From the NCBI RefSeq assembly GCF_020177595.1, contig NZ_JAHTBL010000002.1, forward strand, positions 1-64,000: a stretch of DNA of 64,000 nucleotides. The letters are read 5' to 3'. Below are positions 1 through 8,910 of this stretch, one piece after another. Under the pieces are notes generated by a model. That model worked only from the letters and a program-made list of their open reading frames with translations, did no database searches and was not told the origin of the DNA. Position 1 is the first letter of the stretch. Every line of letters starts with the position of its first letter. Source of the stretch: Cognatishimia sp. MH4019. GTDB taxonomy: Bacteria; Pseudomonadota; Alphaproteobacteria; Rhodobacterales; Rhodobacteraceae. Made by a program: the position numbers and the translations under genes.

Positions 1-38
1 TGGCAAAGCTCAAGCCGATGGACCCAGCCTTTGAGTAA
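1..38 (+). CDS. C-terminal end of an unidentified gene (partial)
   Basis: Reading from base 3, the plus strand encodes AKLKPMDPAFE followed by TAA at 36-38. The residue mix looks protein-like, and nothing on the minus strand competes, because the nqr operon ends at 243. Only 11 residues lie in the window, so no family can be named. It could be chance. Confidence 0.3.
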   Translation, partial: AKLKPMDPAFE

Positions 39-209
39 GAGCGCGGTCCTACTTCGGACATCCCAGTAAATTAACGCGATGACGCAAACCAAAGCGTCAG
101 AAAAGAAGAGTTTTTCAACAAAATCAGATGCGAGCGGTTTCTGCGTCAGCAAAAGCCGCACGTGCAAAAGGCGGGTTTGTCCGCAAAGCGGTCTTACAGC
201 CTAAACGAC

Positions 210-238
210 AAAGGCCGGAGCGTTTGCTCCGGCCTTTT
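210..238 (-). terminator. Rho-independent terminator of the nqr operon
   Basis: A perfect 9-bp stem, GGCCGGAGC (213-221) and GCTCCGGCC (226-234), closes a 4-base loop and is flanked by A and T runs on both sides. It lies four bases beyond the nqrF stop codon. Because it is symmetrical it could also end transcripts arriving on the plus strand. Confidence 0.85.
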
Positions 239-242
239 GCAT

Positions 243-1463
243 TTATCCGCCGAAATCGTCCAGCATGATGTCTTCGCGGTCGACGCCCAATTCGATGAGC
301 ATGTTGATGACCGACTGGTTCATGATGGGGGGACCGCACATGTAGTATTCGCAGTCTTCCGGCGCGGGATGGTTCTTGAGGTATTCCTCGTAAAGCACGT
401 TGTGGATGAAGCCGGTGTGGCCGTCCCAGTCTTCATTTGGGGCCGGGTCGGACAGGGCGACGTGCCATTCGAAGTTATCGTTTTCGCGGGCGAGCATGTC
501 GAAATCCTCGACATAGAACATCTCGCGTTTTGAGCGCGCACCATACCAGAAGCTGATCTTGCGCTTGGTCTTGATGCGGCGCAGCTGATCGAACAGGTGG
601 CTGCGCATGGGGGCCATGCCCGCACCGCCGCCGACAAAGATCATCTCTTTCTCGGTCTCGCGGGCGAAGAACTCGCCGAAGGGGCCGGAGATTGTGACCT
701 CGTCACCTGCTTTGAGGTTGAAAATGTAGGAGGACATCTTGCCCGCGGGGATGCCCTGGCTGCCCGGGGGCGGCGAGGCGATGCGGACGTTGAGCATCAC
801 GATGCCCTTTTCCTCAGGGTAGTTGGCCATGGAATAGGCGCGCTCAATCGGTTCATCGACCTTTGAGGTCACGTCCCAGATTTTGAACTTGTCCCAATCC
901 TCGTGGTATTCCTCGTCTACGTCGAAATCCTTGTAGGACAGTTCGTACGCGGGGGCTTCGATCTGGATGTAGCCACCGGCGCGGAACTTGACGTCTTCGC
1001 CTTCGGGCAGTTCCAGAACTAGTTCCTTGATGAAGGTGGCGACATTGTCGTTGGAACGGACTTTGCATTTCCACTTCTTGACGCCGAAAACCTCTTCGGG
1101 GACTTCGATTTCCATGTCCTGCTTGACGGCGACCTGACAGGACAGGCGGTCGCCGCAGGAGGCTTCGCGCTTGGTGATATGGCCTTCTTCGGTGGGCAGG
1201 ATTGAGCCGCCGCCGGAATGGATTTTCACACGGCATTGGGCGCAGGTGCCACCGCCGCCGCAGGCCGATGGCACGAAGAGTTTCTGTTCGGCCAGTGTTT
1301 GCAACAGCTTGCCCCCGGCGGGGACTTTGATCGTTTTCTCGCCGTTGATGGTGATCGATACGTCGCCCGTCGAGACCAGCCGCGAGCGGGCGACAAGGAT
1401 CAGCGTCACCAGCATGATGACGATCAGCGTGAACAGCGCGACGCCAAGGCTGAAGGTTTCCAT
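243..1463 (-). CDS. nqrF: Na+-translocating NADH:quinone reductase subunit F
   Basis: NqrF is the electron-entry subunit of the Na+-pumping NADH:quinone reductase. It oxidises cytoplasmic NADH through FAD and passes electrons to a [2Fe-2S] centre. The 406 residues show one N-terminal membrane helix (about 5-25), a ferredoxin domain with cluster cysteines C68, C74, C77 and C109, then a ferredoxin-reductase module with the FAD motif RAYSMANYP and a C-terminal NADH-binding part ([14 protein letters not shown]). Length and architecture are normal for the family. It is the last gene of nqrABCDEF, starts 12 bases after nqrE, and is followed directly by a strong terminator. Confidence 0.97.
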   Translation of the reverse strand: METFSLGVALFTLIVIMLVTLILVARSRLVSTGDVSITINGEKTIKVPAGGKLLQTLAEQKLFVPSACGGGGTCAQCRVKIHSGGGSILPTEEGHITKREASCGDRLSCQVAVKQDMEIEVPEEVFGVKKWKCKVRSNDNVATFIKELVLELPEGEDVKFRAGGYIQIEAPAYELSYKDFDVDEEYHEDWDKFKIWDVTSKVDEPIERAYSMANYPEEKGIVMLNVRIASPPPGSQGIPAGKMSSYIFNLKAGDEVTISGPFGEFFARETEKEMIFVGGGAGMAPMRSHLFDQLRRIKTKRKISFWYGARSKREMFYVEDFDMLARENDNFEWHVALSDPAPNEDWDGHTGFIHNVLYEEYLKNHPAPEDCEYYMCGPPIMNQSVINMLIELGVDREDIMLDDFGG

Positions 1464-1475
1464 ATGAACGCTCCC

Positions 1476-2084
1476 TTACAGTTTGACGCCGGAGAAGGAC
1501 ATGAAGCCGATGGCCATCAGTCCGGCGGTGATGAAGGTGATCCCGAGGCCTTGCAGACCGTCGGGGATGTCGGAGTATTTCAGCTTCTCGCGCACGCCTG
1601 CCATGGCCGTGATGGCGAGCGCCCAGCCGACGCCTGATGCGATACCATATGTGGTCGCTTCGGCGAAATTGTAGTCCCGTTCGACCATGAAAAGCGAACC
1701 GCCAAGGATAGCGCAGTTCACGGTAATGAGCGGCAGGAAAATGCCCAGCGCGTTGTAGAGCGGCGGGAAGAAGCGATCGAGGGTCATCTCGAGGATTTGC
1801 ACCATCGCGGCGATGACGCCGATATAGGAGATCAGGCCAAGGAAGGTCAGATCAACCTCGGGGAAGCCAGCCCAAGCGAGCGCACCGGGTTTCAGCAGGT
1901 AGGTCAGGATCAGGTTGTTGGTGGGCACCGTGATGGCCTGCACCACGATGACCGAGATACCCAGACCCAGCGCGGTGCTGATCTTTTTCGACACGGCGAT
2001 GAAGGTACACATGCCAAGAAAGAACGAGAGCGCGAGGTTCTCGACAAAAATGGCCTTTACGGCGAGGGAAAGGAGACCTTCCAT
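1476..2084 (-). CDS. nqrE: Na+-translocating NADH:quinone reductase subunit E
   Basis: NqrE is a six-helix membrane subunit that, with NqrD, forms an inverted pair holding an iron centre and part of the sodium path. The 202-residue product is almost wholly hydrophobic and begins [26 protein letters not shown], which is typical of NqrE. The conserved cysteines expected of this subunit fall in the early helix (FFLGMC) and mid-protein ([10 protein letters not shown]). The start codon overlaps the nqrD stop by one base, so the two are probably translationally coupled. Confidence 0.96.
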   Translation of the reverse strand: MEGLLSLAVKAIFVENLALSFFLGMCTFIAVSKKISTALGLGISVIVVQAITVPTNNLILTYLLKPGALAWAGFPEVDLTFLGLISYIGVIAAMVQILEMTLDRFFPPLYNALGIFLPLITVNCAILGGSLFMVERDYNFAEATTYGIASGVGWALAITAMAGVREKLKYSDIPDGLQGLGITFITAGLMAIGFMSFSGVKL

Positions 2085-2737
2085 CAGTGCGCCTCCGCTT
2101 CCTGAATTTTGTATTCACGCTTCTCGACCTGCTCGGGCTTCCAAGCGCGGAAGGCCCAGATAATCAGACCGATCACGAAGAACGCGGAGGGCGGCAGAAG
2201 CAGCATGCCGTTGGGGACATACCAGCCGCCGTTGTTTACCGATGGCAGGATCGTGACGCCAAAGAGCGTGCCTGCCCCGAACAACTCGCGCACAAAGCCG
2301 ACCATCAGCAGGATGAGCGAATAGCCAAGTCCGTTGCCAATGCCGTCCATGAAGGACGCAACCGGCGGGTTCTTCATGGCGAAGGCTTCCGCGCGGCCCA
2401 TCACGATACAGTTGGTGATGATGAGGCCAACGAAGACCGACAGCGTTTTGCTGATCTCATAGGCGAAGGCTTTGAGCACTTGGTCCACCAGGATCACGAG
2501 CGAGGCGATGATGACCATCTGCACGATGATCCGGATCGAGCTGGGGATCTGGTTGCGGATGCACGAGATGAAGAAGCCGGAAAAGCCTGTCACCAACGTC
2601 ACCGCCAACGCCATCACCGCAGATACGGTGAGCGAGGAGGTCACGGCGAGCGCCGAGCAGATGCCCAGCACTTGCAAAGTGATCGGATTGTTGTCGACCA
2701 TCGGGTCGACCAGCAGATCGCGGGTTGTCTGGGCCAT
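2084..2737 (-). CDS. nqrD: Na+-translocating NADH:quinone reductase subunit D
   Basis: NqrD is the membrane partner of NqrE in the sodium-pumping complex. The start at 2737 (MAQTTRDLL) is preferred over an ATG 30 bases upstream because a GGAGGG ribosome binding site sits just ahead of it, and 217 residues matches the family better. Several membrane helices are apparent, with conserved cysteines in [13 protein letters not shown] and [20 protein letters not shown]. It lies between nqrC and nqrE with almost no spacing, which supports a single transcript. Confidence 0.95.
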   Translation of the reverse strand: MAQTTRDLLVDPMVDNNPITLQVLGICSALAVTSSLTVSAVMALAVTLVTGFSGFFISCIRNQIPSSIRIIVQMVIIASLVILVDQVLKAFAYEISKTLSVFVGLIITNCIVMGRAEAFAMKNPPVASFMDGIGNGLGYSLILLMVGFVRELFGAGTLFGVTILPSVNNGGWYVPNGMLLLPPSAFFVIGLIIWAFRAWKPEQVEKREYKIQEAEAH

Positions 2738-2738
2738 C

Positions 2739-3554
2739 TTAGAGCCCTCCCTGTTGTAGTCTGGCAAGGAAAGGCTCGTAGCCTTGCTCGCCCATCCAGA
2801 ATTTCACGAGATTGTCGACACCCACAGAGGTCAGCGTGGCCCCGGCCAGCGCGTCGATCTGGTGGTCGATCATGTCGGCTTGCGGCGTGCCTTTTTGAAC
2901 GGCGATGCGAAGCTCGCCTTCTTCGTTGTAAAGTTTCTTGCCCTTCCACTGGGATTTCCAGTTGGGGTTGTCGACTTCCGCACCCAGACCCGGCGTTTCG
3001 CCGTGGTCATAGAATTGCAGGCCGAAGATTTCGTTGCCGTCCTCTTCGATCGCGACAAAGCCGTAGAGCGTGGACCAAAGCCCATAGCCCCAAAGCGGCA
3101 GGACCACTTTGTCCAGTTCGCCCGCCTCGTCGCGCAGAAGATAGGCGGTGACGAAGTTGGGTTGGCGACCGATGCCTGCGATGTCGTTGGTCAGTTCGCG
3201 CGACAGCTCGGGATCGTTGGCCGACTGGATATCGTCGAAGCCTTCGACGGAAATGGCGTCGCTGAATTCGCCGGTGGAGACTTCGAGGATGCGCTGCTCG
3301 AACGCGCCGAAAGCGTCGTTCACATTCATACCGGGCTCGTAGACGCCCGCGACCTCGAGGATGTTCTTGCGTTTGTCGACCAGTGAGTTGGCTTCCTGCA
3401 CGGGGCGCAAGGACACAGCTGCGACCGACACGATCATCGAGCAGAAAAGGCACAGGGCCACAGCGACGAAGATCGTCTTGGGCGTGCTGTCTGGCGGCAG
3501 CGCCAGAAAGCGGCCGATGGGGCCTTTGGGGGCGGTGGGTTGGACGTCAGACAT
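2739..3554 (-). CDS. nqrC: Na+-translocating NADH:quinone reductase subunit C
   Basis: NqrC is a single-helix periplasmic subunit that carries FMN covalently bound to a threonine. One membrane helix lies at about residues 28-48. The flavinylation motif near the C terminus reads [10 protein letters not shown], placing the acceptor at T240. The usual first residue of that motif is Ser; here it is Ala, which the ApbE consensus tolerates. The 271 residues are normal for the family. The stop is one base from the nqrD start, and the nqrC start overlaps the end of nqrB by 8 bases. Confidence 0.96.
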   Translation of the reverse strand: MSDVQPTAPKGPIGRFLALPPDSTPKTIFVAVALCLFCSMIVSVAAVSLRPVQEANSLVDKRKNILEVAGVYEPGMNVNDAFGAFEQRILEVSTGEFSDAISVEGFDDIQSANDPELSRELTNDIAGIGRQPNFVTAYLLRDEAGELDKVVLPLWGYGLWSTLYGFVAIEEDGNEIFGLQFYDHGETPGLGAEVDNPNWKSQWKGKKLYNEEGELRIAVQKGTPQADMIDHQIDALAGATLTSVGVDNLVKFWMGEQGYEPFLARLQQGGL

Positions 3555-4752
3555 AACGCTTTGCCCTTCTCTTGATATTGGCCTGCACGACGAAGTGGTC
3601 GATCAGCGGGGCGAAGATGTTGGCAAAGAGGATCGCGAGCATCATGCCTTCGGGGAAGGCCGGGTTGATGACGCGGATCATCACAACCATGAAGCCGATG
3701 AGCGCACCGTAGATCCAGCGGCCCATATTGGTGTGGCTGGCGGAGACGGGCTCGACCACCATGAAGGCCAGACCGAAAGCGTAGCCGCCAATGACAAGGT
3801 GCCAGTACCACGGCATGGCGAACATCGGGTTGGTGTCAGAGCCGATGATGTTCAGGAGGCCCGAGAACGCGATCATGCCCAGCAGGCAGCCTGCGACCAG
3901 CCGCCAGTTGGCGATCTTGGTGATCATCAGGAAGGCCACACCGATGAGCGCCGCAAGGGTCGAGGTTTCACCCATCGAGCCAGGAACGAAGCCGAGGAAG
4001 CTGTCCCACCAGGTCATGCCGTTGGCCGCTAGCGTCTGGTAGCCGTCGGAGGCGCTGATCGCCAACGCGGTGGCCCCGGAATAGCCGTCGACGGCGACCC
4101 AAACGGTGTCACCGGACATCTGCGCGGGATAGGCGAAGTAAAGAAACGCGCGGCCCACAAGGGCGGGGTTGAGGAAGTTTTTCCCTGTGCCGCCAAAGAC
4201 CTCCTTACCGATCACGACACCGAAGATGATGCCCAGAGCGACCTGCCAGAGCGGCGTGGTGGCGGGCAGGATCAGCACGTAGAGCATGGAGGTGACAAGG
4301 AAGCCCTCGTTCACCTCGTGGCCACGGATGACCGAGAAGATCACCTCGCACACGCCGCCTGCGACGAGTGTCACGACATAGATCGGCAGGAAATACATGA
4401 AGCCGTGGGCCATATTGGCAAAGACATTGTCGGGGTTGAACCCGATACCCAGCGCCGACAGGACCGCCGCGCGCCAGCCAGAGGGTTCGAACCCCGTGGC
4501 GGCCATCGCGGCGTTGGCCTGAAAGCCGGTATTGTAGAATGCCATCATGATGCAGGGGATCGTGGCGACGACCACGTAGATCATGATGCGTTTCATGTCG
4601 ATGAAGCTGCGCGCGTGCGGCGCGGCCTTGGTCACCGTCTTTGGGGTGTAGACGAAACTTTCCACCATTTCATAGAGCGGGAAATACTTCTCGTATTTGC
4701 CACCGTTCGTGAAATGCGGCTCAAGACGGTCGAAGAAACTGCGTGCGCCCAT
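3547..4752 (-). CDS. nqrB: Na+-translocating NADH:quinone reductase subunit B
   Basis: NqrB is the large membrane subunit that carries covalent FMN and riboflavin and is thought to form the main sodium channel. The 401-residue product has about ten hydrophobic segments. The flavinylation motif YSGATAL places the FMN-bearing residue at T228. The long soluble N terminus ([20 protein letters not shown]) is typical of NqrB and absent from RnfD. This supports NQR rather than the related RNF complex. It is four bases downstream of nqrA. Confidence 0.97.
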   Translation of the reverse strand: MGARSFFDRLEPHFTNGGKYEKYFPLYEMVESFVYTPKTVTKAAPHARSFIDMKRIMIYVVVATIPCIMMAFYNTGFQANAAMAATGFEPSGWRAAVLSALGIGFNPDNVFANMAHGFMYFLPIYVVTLVAGGVCEVIFSVIRGHEVNEGFLVTSMLYVLILPATTPLWQVALGIIFGVVIGKEVFGGTGKNFLNPALVGRAFLYFAYPAQMSGDTVWVAVDGYSGATALAISASDGYQTLAANGMTWWDSFLGFVPGSMGETSTLAALIGVAFLMITKIANWRLVAGCLLGMIAFSGLLNIIGSDTNPMFAMPWYWHLVIGGYAFGLAFMVVEPVSASHTNMGRWIYGALIGFMVVMIRVINPAFPEGMMLAILFANIFAPLIDHFVVQANIKRRAKRYV

Positions 4753-4755
4753 GGC

Positions 4756-6084
4756 TCAGCCCTCTTTCTCGATCTTGGCGAGGCTTTTGCGAAGCGCCTC
4801 TCCGTATTCATATTTTGCGGGGCAGGCGAAGGTGCACAGGGCGAGGTCTTCCTCGTCCAGCTCCATCGCGCCCAGCGCTTGTGCGGTGTCGGTATCCATG
4901 ACCAGCAGCGCGCGCAGCAGCTGCGTGGGCAGGTAGTCTTGCGGCATCAGACGCTCGAACGTGCCGGTGGGCACCATCGCGCGGCGACCGCCGTTCAGGT
5001 TCGAGGTCATATTGTAGAGCTTGCGGCCCAGAAAGCTGGAGGCCAGCACGGGCTGCGTGGAATAGCGGTTGGGCTGGGGGGAAATCCAGCCGAGGACCAG
5101 TTGCTTGTGATCTTCCTCGATCAGCGTGACCTGACGGGCGTAGCGGCCCAGATATGCAAAAGGGCCATCTGCTGCGCGCCCTGTGAGGACCGAGCCTGAG
5201 ATGATGCGGCACGGCGCGTCGCCTTCGATCTCACCATCGGTGAGGTCCACGAGCGGCGCACCCAGAACGGTGCGCAAAAGGCGCGGGTTCTTGGCCATGG
5301 GGCCTGACAGCGCGATGATACGGCTTGGATCAAGATGGCCGGTGCGCAGCAGCGCGCCGATGGCGATCACGTCCTGATAGCCGATTGTCCAGACCTCTTC
5401 ACCGGCTTTGGGCGGCTGAAGGAAGTGGATATGGGTGCCTGCAAGGCCTGCGGGGTGCGGGCCAGCGAAACTTTGGGCGGTGATGCCGGGCGCGCCCATG
5501 CCGGGGATCTGATCCTCGGGTTTGTGGCAGAGATACGTGGCGCCTTTGGTCAGGGTTGCGATGGCGTTGAGGCCGTCTTCGAACTCGGCCGCGCGGTCAT
5601 TGATGATGACGCTGGCCTCGGCGCAAAGCGGCTCGGTATCCATGGCGGTTACGAAGATCGCGGCAGCCTCGGCGTCCAGGGCTGGGACCTTGGAATAGGG
5701 GCGCGTGCGGAACGACGTCCAGAGGCCGGAGGCCGCGAGTTTGGCGCGCAGATCGCCTACTTTGGAGAAATCGAGGCCGGTATCGGCGGCATCGCTCACG
5801 TCGATCACGACGCTTTGCAGCACACGGCGCGCCCCGCGATTGATCGCGCGCACCTTGCCGGTGGCAGGTGCGGTAAACATCACATCGGGCGAATCCTTGT
5901 GGCACCACAGCGGCTGGCCGCGACGCACCTCGTCCCCCTCTGCCACCAGCATTTTCGGCTTCAAGTCGACGGTATCTGCCCCGATCAGGGCAACTGAGGC
6001 AGGGAAATCAGTGTCTTGCACTGTTTGGCTGGGCGCACCTGCGATTGGCAGGTCGAGGCCCTTCTTGAAAGTCAGATCTGTCAT
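4756..6084 (-). CDS. nqrA: Na+-translocating NADH:quinone reductase subunit A
   Basis: NqrA is the soluble cytoplasmic subunit, related to RnfC, that takes part in quinone interaction. The start at 6084 (MTDLTFKKGLDLPIAG) is chosen because this is the classic NqrA N terminus and gives 442 residues, close to the usual 446. The longer upstream extension has no family resemblance. Early motifs such as VALIGADTVDLKPKMLVAEGD are characteristic. It is the first gene of the operon, so the nqr promoter should lie in 6085-6283, shared with the divergent apbE gene. Confidence 0.96.
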   Translation of the reverse strand: MTDLTFKKGLDLPIAGAPSQTVQDTDFPASVALIGADTVDLKPKMLVAEGDEVRRGQPLWCHKDSPDVMFTAPATGKVRAINRGARRVLQSVVIDVSDAADTGLDFSKVGDLRAKLAASGLWTSFRTRPYSKVPALDAEAAAIFVTAMDTEPLCAEASVIINDRAAEFEDGLNAIATLTKGATYLCHKPEDQIPGMGAPGITAQSFAGPHPAGLAGTHIHFLQPPKAGEEVWTIGYQDVIAIGALLRTGHLDPSRIIALSGPMAKNPRLLRTVLGAPLVDLTDGEIEGDAPCRIISGSVLTGRAADGPFAYLGRYARQVTLIEEDHKQLVLGWISPQPNRYSTQPVLASSFLGRKLYNMTSNLNGGRRAMVPTGTFERLMPQDYLPTQLLRALLVMDTDTAQALGAMELDEEDLALCTFACPAKYEYGEALRKSLAKIEKEG

Positions 6085-6283
6085 ATTATCTCTGTTGCCT
6101 TGGCGAGAGGCTGGCTTCTTTGGCCCCTTTAGTATGCCTTTGCGCACCGCGTCTCTATGCGGCAGATTGCCCATGCTCGGTTGGGTCGCAGATGGCAGAT
6201 TGCTGCTAGGGTGATCCTCTTTTCTTGACCCGCACGCGATATTTTCGCATCAGCGCGTGACCCTATTTTGGAAAGCAGGCAAT

Positions 6284-7312
6284 ATGATCCGACCCCTCTT
6301 TGCGACACTGTTCCTTTTTGTTTTGGCAGGGTGCCTGTTTGGCGATGACACGCCCGATGTGCTGCGCTTTTCAGGCGAGACGATGGGCACCACGTATAAC
6401 GTGACCGTGGTCGACCCGCCCGAGGCGCTGGATGAAGCGGCGGTGCAGCAGGCGATTACGGCAACGTTGGAGGCGGTGAACGGGTCCATGTCGAACTGGG
6501 ATCCGCAATCAGAGGTGTCGCGTTTCAACTCATCCGCCGCACTGGAGCCGGTGCCGATGTCAGAGCCGTTTGCGACCGTGATGGCCTTGTCGAACGACAT
6601 TCATGACGCGAGCGGCGCGCGGTTTGACGTGACGCTGGCCCCGCTCATCGAACTTTGGGGCTTTGGCACGCGCACGCCGGAAGATGAAGTGCCGCCACCG
6701 GCGGATATCAATGCAGCGCTCGATCTGGTGGGCCAGCGCGAGGTTTTGCGCATGGAAGGCGATGCGCTGATCAAGACCGATGACGCGGTGTCGGTGAACC
6801 TGTCGGCGATTGCCAAAGGCTACGGCGTGGACGCGGTGGCCGAGACGTTGTCCGAGGCCGGAGCGGCCCGGTATCTGGTGGAAATTGGCGGCGATCTGGT
6901 GACACGTGGGCTGAATGCAGAAGATGAGCCTTGGGCCATTGGCATCGAGCGGCCCGACGTGGCGGGCCGTGTGGTCGAACTGGTCGTGCCGGTTTCAGGC
7001 TATGGGCTGGCCAGTTCGGGCGATTACCGGAATTACTTTGAGGCCGGTGGCGAACGTTATTCGCATATTCTGGACCCGACAACGGGCCGCCCGGTGACCC
7101 ACAGCACCGCTTCGGTCACGGTTTTGGCCGAGAATGCCACGCTGGCCGATGGCTGGGCGACCGCACTTTTGGTAGCGGGTGCCGAGGTTGGCTTGCCTCT
7201 GGCAGAGGCGGAAGGGCTGGCGGTTTTGTTCATCACCCGCGAGGACGGCGCTTTTGTCACATCCGCCAGTCGTGCCTTTTCAGAGCTGATCGGCGATACT
7301 ACATCTGAGTAA
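6284..7312 (+). CDS. apbE: FAD:protein FMN transferase (flavin transferase)
   Basis: ApbE transfers FMN from FAD to threonine in SGAT-type motifs, and NqrB and NqrC are its classic substrates. The start at 6284 (MIRPLFATLFLFVLAGC) gives a lipoprotein signal with lipobox LAGC, so the mature enzyme is probably tethered on the periplasmic side, where NqrC's FMN lies. Family motifs include ETMGTTYNVTV near the N terminus, VNLSAIAKGYGVDAVAE mid-protein and YSHILDPTTGRPV towards the end. The gene is divergent from nqrA and 18 bases before nqrM, so it is clearly part of the NQR module. Confidence 0.96.
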   Translation: MIRPLFATLFLFVLAGCLFGDDTPDVLRFSGETMGTTYNVTVVDPPEALDEAAVQQAITATLEAVNGSMSNWDPQSEVSRFNSSAALEPVPMSEPFATVMALSNDIHDASGARFDVTLAPLIELWGFGTRTPEDEVPPPADINAALDLVGQREVLRMEGDALIKTDDAVSVNLSAIAKGYGVDAVAETLSEAGAARYLVEIGGDLVTRGLNAEDEPWAIGIERPDVAGRVVELVVPVSGYGLASSGDYRNYFEAGGERYSHILDPTTGRPVTHSTASVTVLAENATLADGWATALLVAGAEVGLPLAEAEGLAVLFITREDGAFVTSASRAFSELIGDTTSE

Positions 7313-7330
7313 TCCACCCAAGAGAGCCCA

Positions 7331-7573
7331 ATGGAAACCTTCGTTCTTGCGTTCATCTTTCTGCTTTTGATCGTCATCGGCATGGCGATCGGGGCGATTG
7401 TCATGGGCAAGACGATCAAGGGCAGCTGTGGCGGTTTGAATGCGGTGGCGGGGGCTGACAAATGTCTGGTCTGCAAAAAGCCCGTTGACCCGGACAGCCC
7501 CTTGCGGGACAGGTTGCAGTGCAAGCGCGCCCGCAAGATGGTGGAGCAGATGGAACGCGAAGCAAACGCCTGA
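7331..7573 (+). CDS. nqrM: Na+-NQR maturation protein NqrM
   Basis: NqrM is a small membrane protein needed to assemble the NQR complex, probably by delivering iron to the NqrD/NqrE site. The 80-residue product has an N-terminal helix (about 5-26) followed by a cysteine domain with C33, C45, C48 and C64 (motifs CGG and CLVCKKPVDPD), matching the four cysteines known in the family. It follows apbE by 18 bases and ends at a strong terminator. Confidence 0.95.
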   Translation: METFVLAFIFLLLIVIGMAIGAIVMGKTIKGSCGGLNAVAGADKCLVCKKPVDPDSPLRDRLQCKRARKMVEQMEREANA

Positions 7574-7592
7574 TAGGTCTGCATCGCCCATG

Positions 7593-7633
7593 AAAAAAGC
7601 CCCCCGAAGCGTCTGCTTCGAGGGGCTTTTTCG
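7593..7633. terminator. Bidirectional terminator between nqrM and the TSPAE-repeat gene
   Basis: A CGAAGC/GCTTCG stem is extended by GCCCC/GGGGC around one mismatch. It has A-runs on the left and T-runs on the right, so it can act on both converging transcripts. Confidence 0.85.
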
Positions 7634-7649
7634 TTTTTAGCGCTAAGGC

Positions 7650-7922
7650 TTAGTGGCGTGCGCTGATCTCAGCGGGGGACGTGACGCCCAGCTTGGCCAG
7701 AGCGTTCAGGCTTTGCGTGGAGATCATGTCATCGGACGCATCACCCATGGCTGCAATCTCGGCAGGGGAGGTTTTGCCCAGATCGTCGGAGGTCATGAAA
7801 GACGCGTCGAAGCCCGACATGGAGGCCAGTTCGGCAGGCGAGGTCACGCCCAGATCAGATGCTGCGAAAGCAGGTGCTGCGGCGCCAAATGCGATGGCTG
7901 CGATAAGTGCGATACGTGTCAT
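7650..7922 (-). CDS. Small secreted protein with three TSPAE repeats
   Basis: Function unknown. The start at 7922 (MTRIALIAAIAFGAAAPAFAA) gives a Sec signal peptide cut near residue 20, with an AAGGA ribosome binding site; an ATG 75 bases upstream lacks both. The mature part, about 70 residues, holds three imperfect copies of a short unit (LGVTSPAELASM, LGKTSPAEIAAM, LGVTSPAEISAR) separated by 20-25 residues. No cysteines or catalytic motif are apparent. It is monocistronic, with its own terminator downstream. The repeats might be a binding or assembly motif in the periplasm; this is inference. Confidence 0.75.
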   Translation of the reverse strand: MTRIALIAAIAFGAAAPAFAASDLGVTSPAELASMSGFDASFMTSDDLGKTSPAEIAAMGDASDDMISTQSLNALAKLGVTSPAEISARH

Positions 7923-8108
7923 TGTGTTAATCCTTTTGTCATGTTGCGTTGTGTGTGTCTGGAAGTTTGCGCTTCCGATGACAGACAAATGGGCCATGAC
8001 CCTAGGTAAGAAAACGCGCAGGATGATCGGGAGAACTGTGCATCATCGCACATCACAACGCCGATACTCAGATGTGAGTTATCTTGCTCACGCTCGTGTG
8101 AGGGTGCG

Positions 8109-8300
8109 TTACCCAAACTCCATCGGCACGAAGGCGAGCGCGGTGAACGAAATCAGCACCGGGATTGCGTAGAGCCAGCCGCGCAGAACCCAGCCGTCCT
8201 CTTGCGCTTTCCAGTTCTGCCGGAACCCCCGCCCGCAAAAGACGAGGATCACGAAGAACACGGTGGCGGTGAGCGGTGTCAGGACCAGCCCGTCGAACAT
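8109..8300 (-). CDS. Small two-helix membrane protein
   Basis: A 63-residue hydrophobic protein of unknown function with two predicted membrane segments (about 5-24 and 42-60) joined by a charged loop, RQNWKAQEDGWVLRG. Six bases separate it from the end of the CBS-domain gene on the same strand and no good ribosome binding site is visible, so it is probably translated by coupling. A role with the CBS protein is possible but unproven. Confidence 0.55.
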   Translation of the reverse strand: MFDGLVLTPLTATVFFVILVFCGRGFRQNWKAQEDGWVLRGWLYAIPVLISFTALAFVPMEFG

Positions 8301-8306
8301 AGGCGG

Positions 8307-8792
8307 TCAGCCCACGATCATCTGGCGCATGCGCAAGGCGTCGTATTCCAGCTCGATCAGGCGGTGCTTGACCACATCGCGGATCGAGATCAGGCCGACC
8401 ATCGCGCCACCATCCAGAACGGGCATGTGGCGAAAGTTGCCGTCGGTCATGGCTTGCATGACCGCGATCAACGGATCGGACGGGCGGCAAGTGATGGGAT
8501 CAGCGGTCATCACATCGCCCACGAGCGTCTGCAGGCCGTCAGTGCCTTTTTCAGACAGGTGCCGGACCACGTCGCGTTCCGACAGGATCCCTTTGAGCAC
8601 ACCTTCATCGACCACCAGCACGGACCCGATGCGGTTCTGGCCCATCATATCCATCGCCTCGGTCAGCGGCGCATTGGTGCTGATCTGCACGATGGCGCCG
8701 CCTTTTTCCGCAAGGATCGTGGCGATGCTGGCCCCCGCAGAGTCGGTGCGCAGGTTGGACGCCGTCGACTGGGACTGGCTTTTTTGAACCAT
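8307..8792 (-). CDS. CBS-pair domain protein
   Basis: A stand-alone CBS-pair protein of 161 residues. CBS pairs bind adenosyl compounds such as AMP, ATP or SAM and act as energy sensors. The first CBS motif runs at about 42-88 (APLTEAMDMMGQNRIGSVLVVDEG, then GILSERDVVRHL), the second at about 103-150 (VMTADPITCRPSDPLIAVMQAMTDGNFRHMPVLDGGAMVGLISIRDVVKH). No effector domain is fused. It forms a pair with the small membrane protein downstream. An in-frame stop and a 10-codon mini-ORF sit just upstream of the chosen start. Confidence 0.9.
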   Translation of the reverse strand: MVQKSQSQSTASNLRTDSAGASIATILAEKGGAIVQISTNAPLTEAMDMMGQNRIGSVLVVDEGVLKGILSERDVVRHLSEKGTDGLQTLVGDVMTADPITCRPSDPLIAVMQAMTDGNFRHMPVLDGGAMVGLISIRDVVKHRLIELEYDALRMRQMIVG

Positions 8793-8798
8793 TGGGTC

Positions 8799-8831
8799 TT
8801 ACTCGGTTCGGCCCTGATATGATGACGGCAT
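8799..8831 (-). CDS. Possible 10-codon leader ORF before the CBS gene
   Basis: ATG at 8831 follows a GGAGG ribosome binding site and encodes MPSSYQGRTE, then TAA, two codons plus the CBS start ATG, all in one frame. The CBS start itself has only a weak site. This may be a leader for translational coupling, or the remains of a longer CBS N terminus cut by a stop codon. The evidence is limited to spacing and frame. Confidence 0.3.
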   Translation of the reverse strand: MPSSYQGRTE

Positions 8832-8910
8832 CGCGTGTCCTCCCTTGATGAGTCGCCCCCCAAGGTAGGACCGTGTCGGCCCTTTAGGCAAGCGCCGCGG
8901 TGCCGCGCCC

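Noticed and set aside
4480-4496. GAGGGTTCGAACCCC resembles a tRNA T-arm
   Set aside because: It lies inside nqrB, encodes part of GFEPSGW, and no acceptor, D or anticodon arms surround it.
8073-8102. TGTGAG...CTCAC...GTGTGAG upstream of the small membrane-protein stop, resembling a CRP site
   Set aside because: The spacing does not fit the TGTGA-N6-TCACA consensus, and it lies downstream of genes rather than at a promoter.
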